A program made the position numbers and the translations under genes. The notes under the pieces are model-generated. The model searched no databases, was not told where the DNA came from, and was given only the letters and a program-made list of their open reading frames with translations. Shown here in pieces: positions 1 to 12,790 of a stretch of DNA of 64,000 bases (within the stretch, counting starts at the first letter, position 1; each line of letters opens with the position of its first letter). The stretch comes from Balanoglossus misakiensis (Eukaryota; Hemichordata), in contig CM082588.2 of the NCBI GenBank assembly GCA_040954595.2, forward strand, positions 6,138,001-6,202,000. The letters run 5' to 3'.

Positions 1-1611
1 TTTAAGAAAGGTTAATTATGGGAAGTGTAAAAGTCTACGTAATGTTCATAGAAAAATGAGACGTGTTACACAATCATGCTGCGCGTTACCTTTTAAATTA
101 CACCTTTCCGGTCGTCAGTATTTGATACTACAGGAAACCATTGAGAAACGTTTTGTAGCATATTTGTTAGAGTAAGATCCCATTTTCATAAGTGCAGCCG
201 ACTAATTGGCAGGATCCTGCCATACTGGTAAAAATACATGTATTGATTGACACGGTCACCGAAGCGGCATTGTGCAATGTGCAGCTCCATCTTTCACCCT
301 TGTCCTACTTGTTGATACCGAATGTAAATTGACGTACATATCAACAGTAAATTGCACCTTGTACATTGTTGATTAAAGCCTTGGTGCCCTTCTCCAACTA
401 GTACCGGTAGGCTATATATATTAAATAATTGTGCAGCGGCTTGCAAGACAACGCAGGGGACCTCGTGCATACCTCGTACATGTTTCGCTTGAAACTCGCA
501 ACTATGGTGACCCCGAAACGAAATTTCCGTCAAAAATCAAATGGAAAACGTTTGACTGAATGTAGAAATGTAAGATAACACATGATAGGAAAAGTTGGGT
601 GGTAGTGGTAGTATGTAGCGAACGATATTGATCCGTACAGCCATCCAACTAGATTAATATTTTATGAGTCATTTTAAATTAAAAACTAGTCGTTCATGCG
701 TAATCGGCTGTATCAAATTATGGTTAACCTTGTCAAAGACACCCATTATTTACACTTACAGCATTCTTAGGTGTTTACTTTTTGTCTGAGGAGTCTGCGC
801 ACGTCTTAAAAAATTAATCTCAGGTTTATGAGACCATGCATTATGCCCGAGCCGATTGAAAATCAAGAACAATTGTTACGATCTGTATAAAGGTCAAATA
901 TGATTTTAAGGGTCAATTGATCCAGAGCTCGGGAATGTCAATGTTTGGTAGTATTTGATTTTATGTATTTGAAGTAGATAGGGAGAGCTGGTGTTTAACT
1001 GACCTATTCTCATAATAACAAGGCCAGGAAGAAAAAATAAATTGTCCATCGGAATCGCCGCTTCTATTTTGGCTGATTTGGAATTTTTTTTTTTTTGGAT
1101 CTTGGCAAATATACTACTTCCGCGTTACAAAATTCTTAGTACTGGCGCTGGTGGCCAGAATATGTTGTGCAAACACCACCTGTAAATGTAATGGCCTATG
1201 TTATTGTTGGGAAATATAGTATGGAATTCAGTTACAAGTACATGTATCAGCGTTTTGTCTGAGATATTTCTGGTAAAAAGGGAATAGTTATCTCGCCTTG
1301 TCTGCATCTGTGCAAATATGCCAGAGAACCGCATTTACCTTCAGCCTAAAAAAAATTAAAAAAAAATATTCGCTCGCCGCTCCTGGAATTTGGTCCCAAA
1401 AATCCGATGAACAAGATTGTTATTCTTTCTGGCCTAAAGAGAAATATTAGAGCTCGTTTTATTCCACAATTTTATTATACCCCTGTTATCGAATGGAAAT
1501 TTCATCGATTATTGCAATCTGAAACCCCAAGCATTTTGGAAAATCTATCCAAGTATGTATTTCACGCTTTTAAACAGCGTCAGTGTCTTCTTTCTGATAG
1601 TAACTAGAAAT

Positions 1612-1710
1612 TGAATTAAAGTTGTGTAGCCCTCTTTGATCAACAGTTGGAATTATAGCATGAGCATGTAGTCCCCTTCTTCAGGTGCAGTGCTACACAA
1701 CTTTAATTCA
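1612..1710. repeat. 99-bp hairpin element (MITE-like)
   Basis: Perfect 19-bp terminal inverted repeats, TGAATTAAAGTTGTGTAGC at 1612-1630 and its reverse complement at 1692-1710, flank a 61-bp unique centre. Size and ends suit a small non-autonomous DNA transposon. I could not define a clear target-site duplication, so a free-standing hairpin remains possible. Confidence 0.55.
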
Positions 1711-3736
1711 TATTGTACCGAAGATCAACACGGCAATACTCGAATTGTTAACTAGACATGATTGTAATTCTACTCAGAAACCTCAAGTGACTGTAACTTT
1801 TTTCGATATGGAAACGGTACATTAAGGCAATTGGCCTACAGTACCGAATAAACATGATGATGATTGTCACGATATGATTTACATGGTCACCGGTCTGTAC
1901 AGTGACGACTTTTTGTTTTTGAATTCTGTTTTGTGAACGATAGTACTGTGAATTTACATGACACAAGCACATGGTGTTTACAAGTTAGAGTAGGTAACTG
2001 AGCGGGTTATTAACATGTTGTACGTGTTACATTGTACATCTGTTGGGTGGCATCGAGTACGCCAATCAACTTCTGAGACCGCGTTTGTAACAGTCGTGAT
2101 GCAAAACCGGTCATATAAAAAGTCGATGCTTCAAGTCCTAGGGGCTCCACTCTACTTCCAGCATTCCTCTGCTTCAGGGTACAGAGTCACCGTCCGTGTC
2201 CGTGTTGGTTGGGCGTGCGTTCGTCTGTTGTGCCTGCCAGCCTACCAGTCATCGGTTGCGAGACATCGGTCACCTACCTGCATTTACGTCTGCATTGTCC
2301 ACTCACCGTCGACGTTCTCCGAACAGTCGTGAAGCCAGCAGCTCCGTTCCAGGCCCAGGAAATCGCCGTTTCGTCGGTTGCCGGACCTTGCTTCGTCGTT
2401 CTTCGCTCGGGGACTCTGGACATTGTTCTGGTCGTGAGTTTATGTGTGCCAAACTTTTCGACCCCCGCATTATTATAGTTTACTTCCTACAGAGGCATTT
2501 TATGTGCATACTTTTGTATTTCGTTGTTATTTGTGAATTACAATCTAGTTACACCATATTTAAATGTGTACGTGTGAGCTCTTTTCTGCACAACACTCTG
2601 GCTCCCAAACACTCATTTTGATGATACTAAATTCACGTCACAGTTGGCTAGTGTATTTCTTACCATCTTGTGACAATGATGATGACTGCTCTGTTTGTCC
2701 TCTACTGTCTATGGTTTGTCGATCGTCATCGAACCGACTTTGTTATATAACGCTTTATGTAAATTGGTACGTATAGAGTTGAATTGATGCCCAATAAGAG
2801 AACTTTGTTTCCAAAGTTGTAGGAAAAATAATCCAACGGGAGATGGGAGTACCTCAGGCTACTGAGTTCGTTCCCTTCCTCACGTACTTTACTGGGCGTA
2901 TTTGATGTACAAAATGTACTAGAGTAATTCCGGACAATAAATGAACGTGAATCAGATACGAGTCTCCGTGGATAACTGTTCTCGTCAGAGCCCGTTACCT
3001 CATCTATACAGATTCCCCGATGCATGAAAAACAATAAGATTCCAGCGGTAATACAATCAAGAGGGTTCTCTCAAAATTAAGTCACGACACCTTATCTAGG
3101 CGCACGAACTAGGACAGAACGGGAATCGTGTGTGTAATCAACACAAGAAGCTTGTCAAAACGAGTCAACAAAAAATTAATGAAATTTAAAGTTTTTTTTG
3201 TCGAGTGTCTACAGCAACATTTGCATACAATGGTCGTCCTTTCTAATCAAGGAGCAGGTTGTTATCGTAGGCGTGGGTGGGTGTTTTTACATGATACAGA
3301 GACTGACGTCACGTCACCCTATCGAAATCGGCGGAATGATTCAACGATTGAAATGTAATAAAATACACGGTTAAATACAACTGTACACGAAAGGTCAACC
3401 GCTGTGCATCTGTCAGCTGTTCGAACAATCACAGTATTTTGAATGGCAATGTGCCAGGCTAAAGTACCACATATTTAGGAGGGCAGGAACCAATTTAGGA
3501 TAAGGAAGACATGTGATGAGGTCTTCCATTGATTCAACTACCTCCTGGGGGCGCTGTCAAGGCAGTAGAAATGGTCACAAAATACTAGTCTAAACAATAC
3601 AATAATGTCAAAGTCTTCTCTTTCTCCAATATATTTTGAAACACCCAGCATTCCAACAATTATTGTTGAAACGCGAATAACACCGAAAGGGAATAAAAGT
3701 TAAAGCCATTTTTTTCTGTTTTTGTTTGTATTTCAG

Positions 3737-3818
3737 GGATGGATGAATGGATGGATGGATGGATGGATGGACGGAAGGATGGATGGATGGATGGATGGAT
3801 GGATGGATGGATGGATGG

Positions 3819-3854
<36 letters not shown>

Positions 3855-3880
3855 ATGGATGGATGGATGGATGGACGGAC

Positions 3881-3910
<30 letters not shown>
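3737..3910. repeat. (GGAT)n microsatellite
   Basis: About 170 bp of GGAT/GGAC tetranucleotide repeat with scattered single-base interruptions. It is open in several frames on both strands, which produces spurious Trp-Met-Asp-Gly and Ile-His-Pro-Ser repeat proteins. Confidence 0.95.
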
Positions 3911-3913
<3 letters not shown>

Positions 3914-4141
3914 AGGTTTTAGAAGATTTTTTTATGGAAAGAATAATCGGAAAGAATATAAAACAATAGAGTTCAGGGGTCATTTGCTCAGTATTACGCG
4001 AATTCTGTCACCGTGGATCATTTTTGTGACACGTGATTGTATGCAAACTCTTGGTGGCGCAAGACAAGAATTCCGTACCAGTCAATGATGTTTTAATCGT
4101 TAGGTATTATAACCTTAATCTTTGGCATTGTATTATCATGG

Positions 4142-4301
<160 letters not shown>

Positions 4302-5677
4302 AGGTGAGAAGACGAGTAAGTGATCGCGCCTAAACCTGACGCTTCGCCCAACATCGGGTCACGCGGTAAGGGTCACATGTGTGGGTCATGAAAGCCGCCC
4401 TCTAGTGGCCTCGTAAAATCCATCATGGCAGAAGGAAGAACCCAGCGAGAAAGGTAAGAATAATGCCCGTTTTTTAGCCAATGTAGTGATAATTATAGTT
4501 AAAATTCGTCCTTGTCAGATCGACCGATTGTGTAACTTAAAATTTAAATGTATGTTTAGTGAAGAAAGGGTCAGGAAATCGACACTAGCGTCCCCTTCGC
4601 TTCGCGTCCGTTATGCCTAACCCCTGATAAAAAAAAACAAGATGACCTTATTTTGCATAACAAAAGATGAGTAACATGGCCAATGAGCGACGTTCTCTGC
4701 GGCGTGTCCTCACTGCCTCATCACTGAGCTGAAAATCATAATTTTCGTCAACCGCGAGGGAACAAATGGACTGATAACAGAACCAGACTGTGCAGCACAG
4801 AAATCATTTGCTGCACTTCTTTCACTCGCTGCTTTAGTGCATGAAGATCCTGCCGCAGATAAGACCGTATCACTCACTCGTGAAAGAAAAAGTTTTGTAC
4901 GACACACATCCTTCAAAGAGGTCCTGGGATTCCTTCACACTATGACAATGATTCATATCCATTCACGAAACGCAGCAAATTTTGTGCTCGTAGAGCTCTT
5001 TGTGACAAGAGCACAGAAATTGGAAAAGGGAATTATGTTCAAAAGAGCGTACAGTGTGGTTTAACCATGGGCGTCATCATCCAACATTGCGTACAGCATT
5101 CGATCTTTAATAACAGACAAAATTCGATACAATTGTATTGCACAAATTTATTTGTGTAGTTGGCTGTTACACATATTACATTCAAAATGATAAATTCATG
5201 CTAACGAAATGCGAGGATGTAAAAATCACATGGGCCGCCATGTAATTGCCCTTTTTGCTGCTCTTCACATCTCTCAGCGCCCTCTGTTGCCAGTGTTAGG
5301 TAATCCATTGTTTATTCTACGCACAGTGTGCGTATGTGCTAAACATAACGTATTTATCAAAATTGAAAATGACAATAATAAAATATAATTGCAGATTAAA
5401 CATGTAGCTAATTGGACTACTATACAAATTAGCTAGTGCTGACGTAATCCAGTTCGTGGGATCTTAACCTTATTTTAAGTGCCATTACTTGGAGTTAGTT
5501 GTGTCGTGTCTAAACATCGCTGAGGTTATGCTCCTACAGCAGAAGTATAATTCCAGTATGCATCTAATAGGGTTATACTTTTCTATCCGAGTTGCAGGCC
5601 ATATAGAATTTGCCAATTTGTGATAATTTGAAACAGTCTTCCTCTCTATTCCAAACTGTTGCACGGTGACCCTCAAC

Positions 5678-5683
5678 TTTATT
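5678..5683 (-). terminator. candidate poly(A) signal of the dioxygenase gene
   Basis: AATAAA on the minus strand lies 151 nt past the dioxygenase stop codon and is the first canonical hexamer seen there. The assignment rests on position only. Confidence 0.45.
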
Positions 5684-5833
5684 CTCAACTTTCATAGAGA
5701 TATAATCTAAAGTTGTCACGAGTAAAATATGATAGAAGGTTTGAGACTCTGATTATCGAGGTGTATTCGAAGGCATATCAGTCGGTTGGGAAGTCTCCAT
5801 GGAACCTGTTTGTGGTTCTTGGGGGGACTGTTT

Positions 5834-8094
5834 TCAGTCTGTGGTAAGGCTGACTAAGAGCCGCCTCTTCCCAGTAAATCCCAACCTCGAGTGACACGCA
5901 TAGAGGTTATCCAGCGCCATGATGTCACCCTTCTGCATCTGGAAACCGACCGACACTTCCCACAACACTTCGCGAATGTGCTGCAGTGCCTCGGCCTCGA
6001 TTTCGCTCCCGTCGCCGTAGTAACAGTGGAAGGGGTACCTATCATCCGGGATGTCCAGGTGAGCCCACAGCGGGTGATCCTTGAAGTACGAGGCGTGGTG
6101 GGAGTGCATTTGGTTGAACCATACTTCTTGTCCTGCAACAAAGTTCAAAGGCTTGTCACACGAGTATTCTACACAATCACGCCGCCAAACTATAACAATC
6201 ACTTTCCAAGTTTTCACAATTTTCTTCGCCAAATGCCTATGACCTGCATTAACTCTCCTTCTCTATCCAAAAACCTCCCTACGATTCTAAATTCAGGAAA
6301 AGGGTTTCATTCACAGAGTCGTCATATAACCATAGTTAGTCCCGCTTCTTACCTTTACACACTAACACGATTGAAACTACTTTGTAATAATAATATCTTG
6401 AAAAACAGCCAGAAAAAAGTTTACATTTCACTGTTCTACTCGACGATCTTTTACTAACTTAAGAAAACTGCAATTCTGATACAGTTACTAACAAACTATA
6501 ATTTCAAAAGACGTCAGATTCACGGAATTCAGTTTATTTGTACGATATTTCTGGCTCCATTAGTTTTTTCTTGTCAACTCTCAATTTGCTTGGTCTGTTC
6601 AATTTAAATGAAAAATATCACACCTACTCACCTGTTTTCGGATGAGTTGCAAACCCAGGCAGGTTGTAGCAGTATGTCAGGGAACCATCTTCTTCCCAAT
6701 GAAAATTCCTCCCGTGTTCAACTAAATACTTTTCAACGTCTGCATTGTCTTCCGTGAAGAAGGCCTAACAATAAACAGAAGCAGGGGTGTACTTTATATC
6801 CAAGTATGAAAAGAGATGGATGTTGCCAACGATTACCATTTTCACAGTGTAAGGTATACGGTCATCTATGCAAATTTAACCACTGTTACCACGGGAGAAG
6901 ATTCGAATTTGGCCAATCACAGATTTTCGGTGGATGGCACACGCTCAAAAAGTGCGCCATCGCAGGGGACATTCGAAAACTTAGACATGCCATTTTGACT
7001 GTACAGAGCCACATGTACATTAAAGGTGACCGTATACCTTTTGTGTCCTGAAATGTGAAAACATCGTACAAAAGTATCTGTAGTGTTTAGTCGCCTGTTC
7101 GCATTATAAGCCCGAGGGAAAGTATGAAACAAATCTGGCGAGATTACTACCTCTTGCCAACTTGTGTATCCGTCTGGTTTCTTGGTTGGAAGGTGCCGGG
7201 AGTATCTGATGCCAAGGCGTCTCACTTTCTCCACAAGTTCGGGATCCAGTTTTGGTAACACATCTCTAACGTCAGTGATGACGCTTTCGCCTCCATTGCC
7301 CGGAAGTGGTGGTATGTCGCAAAAGAAGAATATCTAAGATGAAAAGAAGACATGAATAAGTTAATATTGATCCGTGAAAAAATACACGTATCTTACCTTC
7401 AGCAATTTTGCTACCCTACAGTTATCACGTAAGAAAAGAACCAATTGGCATTCGATTCATGTGATTTCGAGTTCAGAATAATCAGTTGGAACCTCGGAGA
7501 ACTTTGACATGGCCTTTCTGAACTCCGACTCGACCCCCTGAAAAGGTTACGTTTTACCTTCATTGGGTAATGTTCTAAGTAAGACATTTCTGTGTGGGGT
7601 TCGATAGAGTATTCGGACGAGTCGTCACTGGCCGTCATGATTTGTTGGGTGATCATTTGTCTGATGCCGATTCCTCCGGCGCCGTACGTCATCGGGGTGT
7701 ACCCCAGGACTTTCATGAATCGCGAGAAGGCGTGACTGCTGTCGCACTCAGACACACCGCGAAATAGAAGCGCCCCGTGAATGTGCAACTCGCGCTGAAC
7801 GACCCCAAGGACGTCTCGGGCGATGTCGCTCAAGGAGGTCGAACTTTTCTCTGCACAACTGGCGACGCTGTACAACACAGGGAAATTGTCCCTTGGACTC
7901 GCGACGTATTTGGGGAACTTGGTACCTTGGGTTAACGCCCCGGGGAGCCATTTTCTTCCAGCTACCAGCGCCGTTGTCTGGTCTGGTATTTCAACTCGCC
8001 GACTGTAGTTGAATTTTGCCACACATCTTGTGCTGGTGGAAAACGAACGGGCAAGACTCCCAACTTTTCGGAAAAGAACCGAAACAGACTGCAT
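5834..8094 (-). CDS. TauD/clavaminate-synthase-like Fe(II)/2OG dioxygenase (isoform from first exon A)
   Basis: Four exons join in frame to 383 codons: 8094-7558 (ends phase 0), 7333-7151 (phase 0), 6764-6632 (phase 1) and 6132-5834 with the TGA stop. All introns are GT-AG. The N-terminus is rich in Arg, Ser and Thr and lacks acidic residues (MQSVSVLFRK, SFSTSTR), like a mitochondrial presequence. The HxE facial-triad pair is H167/E169 (EPHTEMSY), the form used by clavaminate synthase rather than the TauD HxD. The distal ligand is H365 (DNLYACHSRLGF), with R374/R375 nine to ten residues later placed to bind 2-oxoglutarate. Family knowledge implies Fe(II)- and 2OG-dependent hydroxylation or related oxidation; the substrate cannot be read. 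The second Met was chosen as start because it aligns with the starts of first exons B and C. An in-frame Met lies two codons upstream. Confidence 0.85.
6851..7040. repeat. 190-bp MITE-like element in dioxygenase intron 2
   Basis: AAGGTATACGGTCA at 6851-6864 is the exact reverse complement of 7027-7040, giving 14-bp terminal inverted repeats around a 190-bp unit. Part of its left half (ATCTGTGATTGGC, ATTTGCAT and gaccat-like blocks on the opposite strand) recurs in the 22263-22672 tandem repeat, so this is a dispersed family. It lies wholly between exons 2 and 3 and breaks no coding sequence. Confidence 0.6.
7558..8094 (-). CDS. dioxygenase alternative first exon A (179 codons)
   Basis: The promoter-distal copy, nearest the shared exons. 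It encodes the presequence, the N-terminal substrate-side region (GRKWLPGALT, LHIHGALLFRGV) and the HTE metal motif. The donor follows the final AAG codon (AAG|gtaaaa) in phase 0. It is clearly diverged from copies B and C while keeping the same motif order. A CAA trinucleotide tract begins about 40 nt upstream of the start codon. Confidence 0.85.
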
Positions 8095-8133
8095 TGTCAT
8101 CGATTGTCAATGGTCCCACCAAAGCTAGCAATA

Positions 8134-8267
<134 letters not shown>

Positions 8268-8349
8268 GGTTTGTAGTACAACGCAGCAACTGATATCTGT
8301 AAAGCCGACTCAACTGATCGACCTCGTCTGCATTATTATGTAAGAATTA

Positions 8350-10640
8350 TGGCAGCTTCTCTTCTGAATATAGGACGTAGACAGAACGATTTGAATTAGG
8401 GGGAAATAACCTCAGGAGACAGTTGAAAAAAAGAGAGAAATCAACCACATTGATACCTGACCATGTTGAGTAACCGCCTCCCACCTCAGAAGGTGAGGTG
8501 AAAAAAGTGTGAGGGGTTTATTTTGTGAAATCAAAGAGACGTGTCGCACTTACAGTTTCATTTTATCCCTTACCCCTTACTGGGGGCGTCTGGTCTCTGC
8601 AAGCAGCCGATTTTCTTTGTGTTATTTGCATCGTGAAAGAATTCACTGCGTCACCTTTTGACGTGGGGTTTTCTTTGGTTATACAAATAGGCCTGTGTGA
8701 CCTGAGCATAGAATTGATTATTGTGAACAATTCTACAGATTTAAACAGTAGACCTTTGGTCTAGTCTATGCAAGGAAACAAGGGGTCACCTGTGTGTTAC
8801 ATACACTCCTCTTTAGAACTGAAGTTGAATTCATGTCCGGACTAGAATTTGTTTGTCAATGACAACAGTGGTCGTTACACATATAGGCTATGTTGACAAG
8901 TAGAGTACTGGGTCTATAGCATGTTGTTTGAAGTAGAACAAGAAGTTGCATTTATACTAAATCATTAGAGCCAAAAGTTACCGCTAATGTCCATTTAACA
9001 AACGACCGGTTGTGTGTTGTGTATACATATGCATAGTGCCCTCGCAAGTTATCGTCTGATACCCAGATTTATCATTGGAGGTGGAAAGATGACGAGAGAG
9101 TGCATGCGTCTACTTGTCACGATGGTTGAGGGCGACTGTCAATTGATTGCTATTCTCTACCTGATGTGTTCTCGCATGATTTCGCTCTATGGTGTTACGT
9201 CACCAATGCCAGGCGTCATCACTCGTGTATGTGATTGGCAGCAGTGATCTCAAGGCCAACCGCAGTGATTGACAGGCGAGTTGAAATGGGATGAGCGGAG
9301 TGTATCAAGGACACACGCCATATATCGGTCATCAGCCGTTCAGAATAAACTACCTCATTGATTTGCCAGTTATTGAAGAAGGGCAGATTTCAAAGATAAC
9401 CTCCAGAAATTAAAGCTAACTGCTTTCCGCGCGTGACGTGGTCAGCAGTCGGCGGCAAGAGTTATATATGTACACCATGATGCCACAAATGTAACGAACA
9501 ATAAAAATTCTCGAAATGATGACAATATTAATGACAAGATGACTTTAATTTTAGAGAGTAGGCTTCTATTGTCATTATATTTGGAGGGATGCCACTGGTT
9601 GCTATTGTTGTTGTCGTCGTCTTCGTCGTCGTCGTTGTTGTTCTCTTCTTTATGATTTATAGTTATTCGTTCGCCAAAATACATGAGTGTTCGGAGGGGG
9701 CATGGTAGGCTTATGTTAATGATGTACCGGTCGAAGTAGAGTACATGCAAGCCAGCCAAAAAATCTGAAAGTGCCACTCGTATCGTCATCGGTACACGGG
9801 CCAATAGTCCTTTCCACAAATCCACACGAATATATGAGTGGTAAAATTTCTCAGGCTCACACTCTTCTGTACTATGAACCGTTCGAGGGACTGTCTTCTT
9901 CCAAGTCATCACGTGACTAAGATATCTCAAACATATCTAAGGTGGTCAGCCATTGACATATTTCTTGTCCGGGATTAGTAGAGGTCTTTGTGACCTCAAT
10001 TGTACAACAACAAACGACTCAGGCAGTGACAAGTGTACTTCTGTGTTAAAAATAAAAGTCTGATCTGGGAGTTTGGACCATTTCAGTTTCTTTCAAGCCA
10101 ATTTGAAGGGAAAGACAACCTTGGTAGATTTAGGGACGGTGCGGGTACGAACATATACCAACCTCCGCCTCAAAACGTTGATCGAATCATAGACCCTGGC
10201 GAAAGGGGTCCCTTTCGCTCCAGGGTCTATGATCGAATCTAATGGACCATGTGTACATTAGGCCAAAATAGGTCACCGTTTGGCTGCTATATGGACCATT
10301 CGAACTTTTGGCCATGCTGCATGGGATTTCTGTTGCACTACCCAGTCACTCGTTCGGTTGGTTTATACGACATTTGCAATTGGTTGTATGACTTTATTAA
10401 AAATCAAAAACAAAACCAATGTATAATGTCGGTTAAAGTTTCGGGTGACGTAATGATGGCATAAAAGCAAGCGCATTGTCAACAAGTATTATCTTCATCG
10501 CGTTTCCAAAACTCGTAACCAATATGACAAAAGTAAAAAAAAATGGGTCTAGAGGCCTGATCTCTTTATAAGAAACAAAAAGGGTCTTCAAGTTTTTTTC
10601 ATCATTTAACATGCACACATTTCGTGAATTTTTCAAGAGG
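8350..10640. other. spacer between first exons A and B
   Basis: I looked for copies of dioxygenase exons 2-4 that would belong to first exon B and found none (no counterpart of the FFFCDIPPLPGN, HWEEDG or ACHSRLGF coding segments). The spacer holds an imperfect trinucleotide TTG/TCG tract at about 9598-9655 and the hairpin at 10182-10237. Any promoter for exon A would lie at the low-coordinate end of this spacer. Confidence 0.6.
10182..10237. repeat. imperfect hairpin, about 26-bp arms
   Basis: The arm at 10182-10206 (tcgaatcatagaccctggcg and following bases) is nearly the reverse complement of 10213-10237. A short loop separates them and there are a couple of mismatches. It may be a transposon end or a small fold-back; no function is assigned. 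Confidence 0.5.
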
Positions 10641-10689
10641 ATCTCTATCGATTCAAATCGGATATGTCAGAAAAGTGTTTTTCTATTAC

Positions 10690-11235
10690 CTTCAAAGGAT
10701 AATGATCCGAATACGCCATTTCGTTGTGGGGTTCAATGGTGTACTCAGGCGGGTCGTTGCTGGCTGTGAGGACATCCTGTGCCACTTTATGTCTGACGGC
10801 CGTCCCCCCTTCATATCCGAGCTGTGTATAGCCAAGGCCTTGCATGAACTGTGAGAATTCGCGGCCATTACTTTCTAGCGGTACACCACGGAATAGCAGG
10901 GCGCCGTAAACGTGCAACTCGCGGTCGATGATTTCCCGAGCTTCTTTTGCGTACTCAATAATTGATGTTGCGCCTTTCGCGGGAGAGATTGCACTATACA
11001 ACGCCGGGGCGTTGTCCCTTGGACTGGCTACGTATTCTGGATAGTTACTTCTTGGAGTCAATGCCCCGGGGAGCCACTTTCTTCCCAATAACAGCGCCGA
11101 TGTCTGGGCTGGGATATCGACTCTGCGCTTGTAGTTGAATTTCGTAGCGTACCTTGTGCTGGTAGAAAACAAACTGGCTCTCTCTACAACCGATGGCACC
11201 ACAACATTCCGAAAGATTACCGAAACAGATCGCAT
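10690..11235 (-). CDS. dioxygenase alternative first exon B (182 codons)
   Basis: An intact open exon homologous to first exon A, with its own ATG, an Arg/Ser/Thr-rich presequence (LFSTSTRYATKFNYKRR), GRKWLPGALT, LHVYGALLFRGV and the metal motif EPHNEMAY (H170/E172). It ends in AAG|gtaata, the same codon boundary and phase as exon A. No downstream dioxygenase exons lie between it and exon A. It can make a complete enzyme only by splicing across exon A to exons 2-4, because the third iron ligand is in exon 4. The alternative is a retained first-exon fragment of a degraded tandem gene, but absence of stops or frameshifts and the intact donor argue for use. Confidence 0.75.
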
Positions 11236-12244
11236 CGTGTCATGCAGGTGCAGGCTATCAAATCAGCAGAAACTAAAACGAAGGACAGTGTTCACCGGCC
11301 TTGAGAAAGTGGGGTAGCGGAGGTAATGGTATTGGCCTGCACACAATGCACACCAATAAAAGCGAGTGTTCCTAGTTACATAACGTAGTGACGCGATGCC
11401 TGGGTGTTGTTCTACGTCGTGTTTACTAATACCACGGTCACTCCACACAATACTTTCACAATGGTCCTACACTTCACATAGCCGTGGAGTCGTATTCGTG
11501 GCTTTCAGGCGATCTAGTGTTCCGATTATATTAGTGCACGCGTATTGAAAGGTCATCGACTGAACCAATAATACACCGCTCGCATTAATTGTGGTCGCCG
11601 ACCTAATTCCATACGCCAAAGTAGGCTACAAAGCTTAGACAGACGGACCACGAACTACTTTAGATCTAGAAAATTGTCATGTGACTCCTAGGAACCGCGC
11701 GAAACGGCGAATCCTTGAGAAAGGTCGACAACTTTTCATAAACAAGCGCACAAAAAAGATGTACTGAAAGTTCTGTGGTACACCCTAACTTTTTTAGGCA
11801 TTTTCATGATTTTAATTTAAAATGGAAAGTATCTCGGGGATGTGTGAAGTGTAAAGGTGACGGAAAATATGAGTCCAGGATCTTTCCACTATTGTCCGAC
11901 ATGATTTTGAGTTACCAGAAATGAATGCCCGGGATCATGCAGACCCGCGGCGCGCCTTGGTAAATGCTGTTCAGGTAACTTTCAATTCAATCCCTCGCGG
12001 AAGGAACAAGGGAGTTTTGATCGCTGGGCACGAATGTATCGTGAATTTCCGGATTTTAGAACTTCATGATGTTTGTACGTACACTACTGCCGTGCGTTTA
12101 CAGCACTCTGAAGTTTGTCTCGTCTTCACTGTCAGTCGGTATGACCAATATCGCATATAAATAAAGGGGATCTCTTCCGATTTACAGTAATATCCCACAT
12201 TACCTCTGACTTCATTTTACATGAAAATCATTTCTATTAGTTAC
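11236..12244. other. spacer between first exons B and C
   Basis: About 1 kb with no counterpart of dioxygenase exons 2-4 and no recognisable gene. A promoter for exon B would have to lie here, next to 11236. I identify no TATA box or other defined element. Confidence 0.5.
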
Positions 12245-12790
12245 CTTCACAGGGAAATAATCCGAATACGCCATTTCGTTGTGAGGTTCGATGGTGAATT
12301 CGGGCGGGTCGTTGCTGGCCGTCAGGACATCTTGGGCCACATGGTGTCTGACGGCTGTTCCCCCTTCATATCCGAGCTGTGTATAGCCAAGGCCTTGCAT
12401 GAACTGTGAGAATTCGCTGCCATTACTTTGTAGTGGTACACCACGGAATAGCAGGGCGCCGTAGACGTGCAACTCGCGGTCGATGATTTCCCGAGCTTCT
12501 TTTGCGTACTCACTGATTGATGTTGCGCCTTTCGCGGGAGAAATTGCGCTGTACATCGCCGGGGCGTTGTCGGTCGGACTGGCTATGTATTCAGGAAACT
12601 TACTTCCCGGAGATAACGCCCCGGGGAGCCACTTTCGCCCCAATAACAGCGCCGATGTCTGGGCTGGTATCTCAACTCTGAGCTTGTAGTTGAATTTCGT
12701 TCCGTGCCTTGTGCTGGTAGAAAACGAAGTGGCTCTTTCTACCGATGGCATCATCACAGCCCTCCGGAGGATGACCGAAACAAATCGCAT
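12245..12790 (-). CDS. dioxygenase alternative first exon C (182 codons)
   Basis: The most upstream copy. It has the same length as exon B and by hand count differs at 29 of 182 residues. Fourteen of those differences fall in the first 40 residues (the presequence); the core, including EPHNEMAY, is nearly unchanged. The donor AAG|gtaact is in phase 0. The start was taken at the Met aligned with MRSVSV of exon B; an upstream in-frame extension of 63 codons is open but contains low-complexity Pro/Lys sequence and a G run and has no counterpart in B. No downstream exons of its own are visible between it and exon B. Confidence 0.75.

Noticed and set aside
2015-2621. Overlapping open frames of 70-141 codons on the plus strand
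   Set aside because: Three frames are open at once in a locally CG-rich patch, with no domain, no splice structure and no homology I recognise.
4424-5064. ATG exon-like start at 4424 (MAEGRTQRER then gtaaga) followed by an open frame at about 4729-5064
   Set aside because: The ATG exon ends in phase 2 and no AG in the second stretch gives a compatible frame. A faint LAMTOR5/roadblock-like look of the second stretch is too weak to claim.
10690-12790. First exons B and C as two complete separate dioxygenase genes
   Set aside because: Neither has exons 2-4 between it and the next copy, and the third iron ligand is encoded only in the single exon 4 at 6132-5834.
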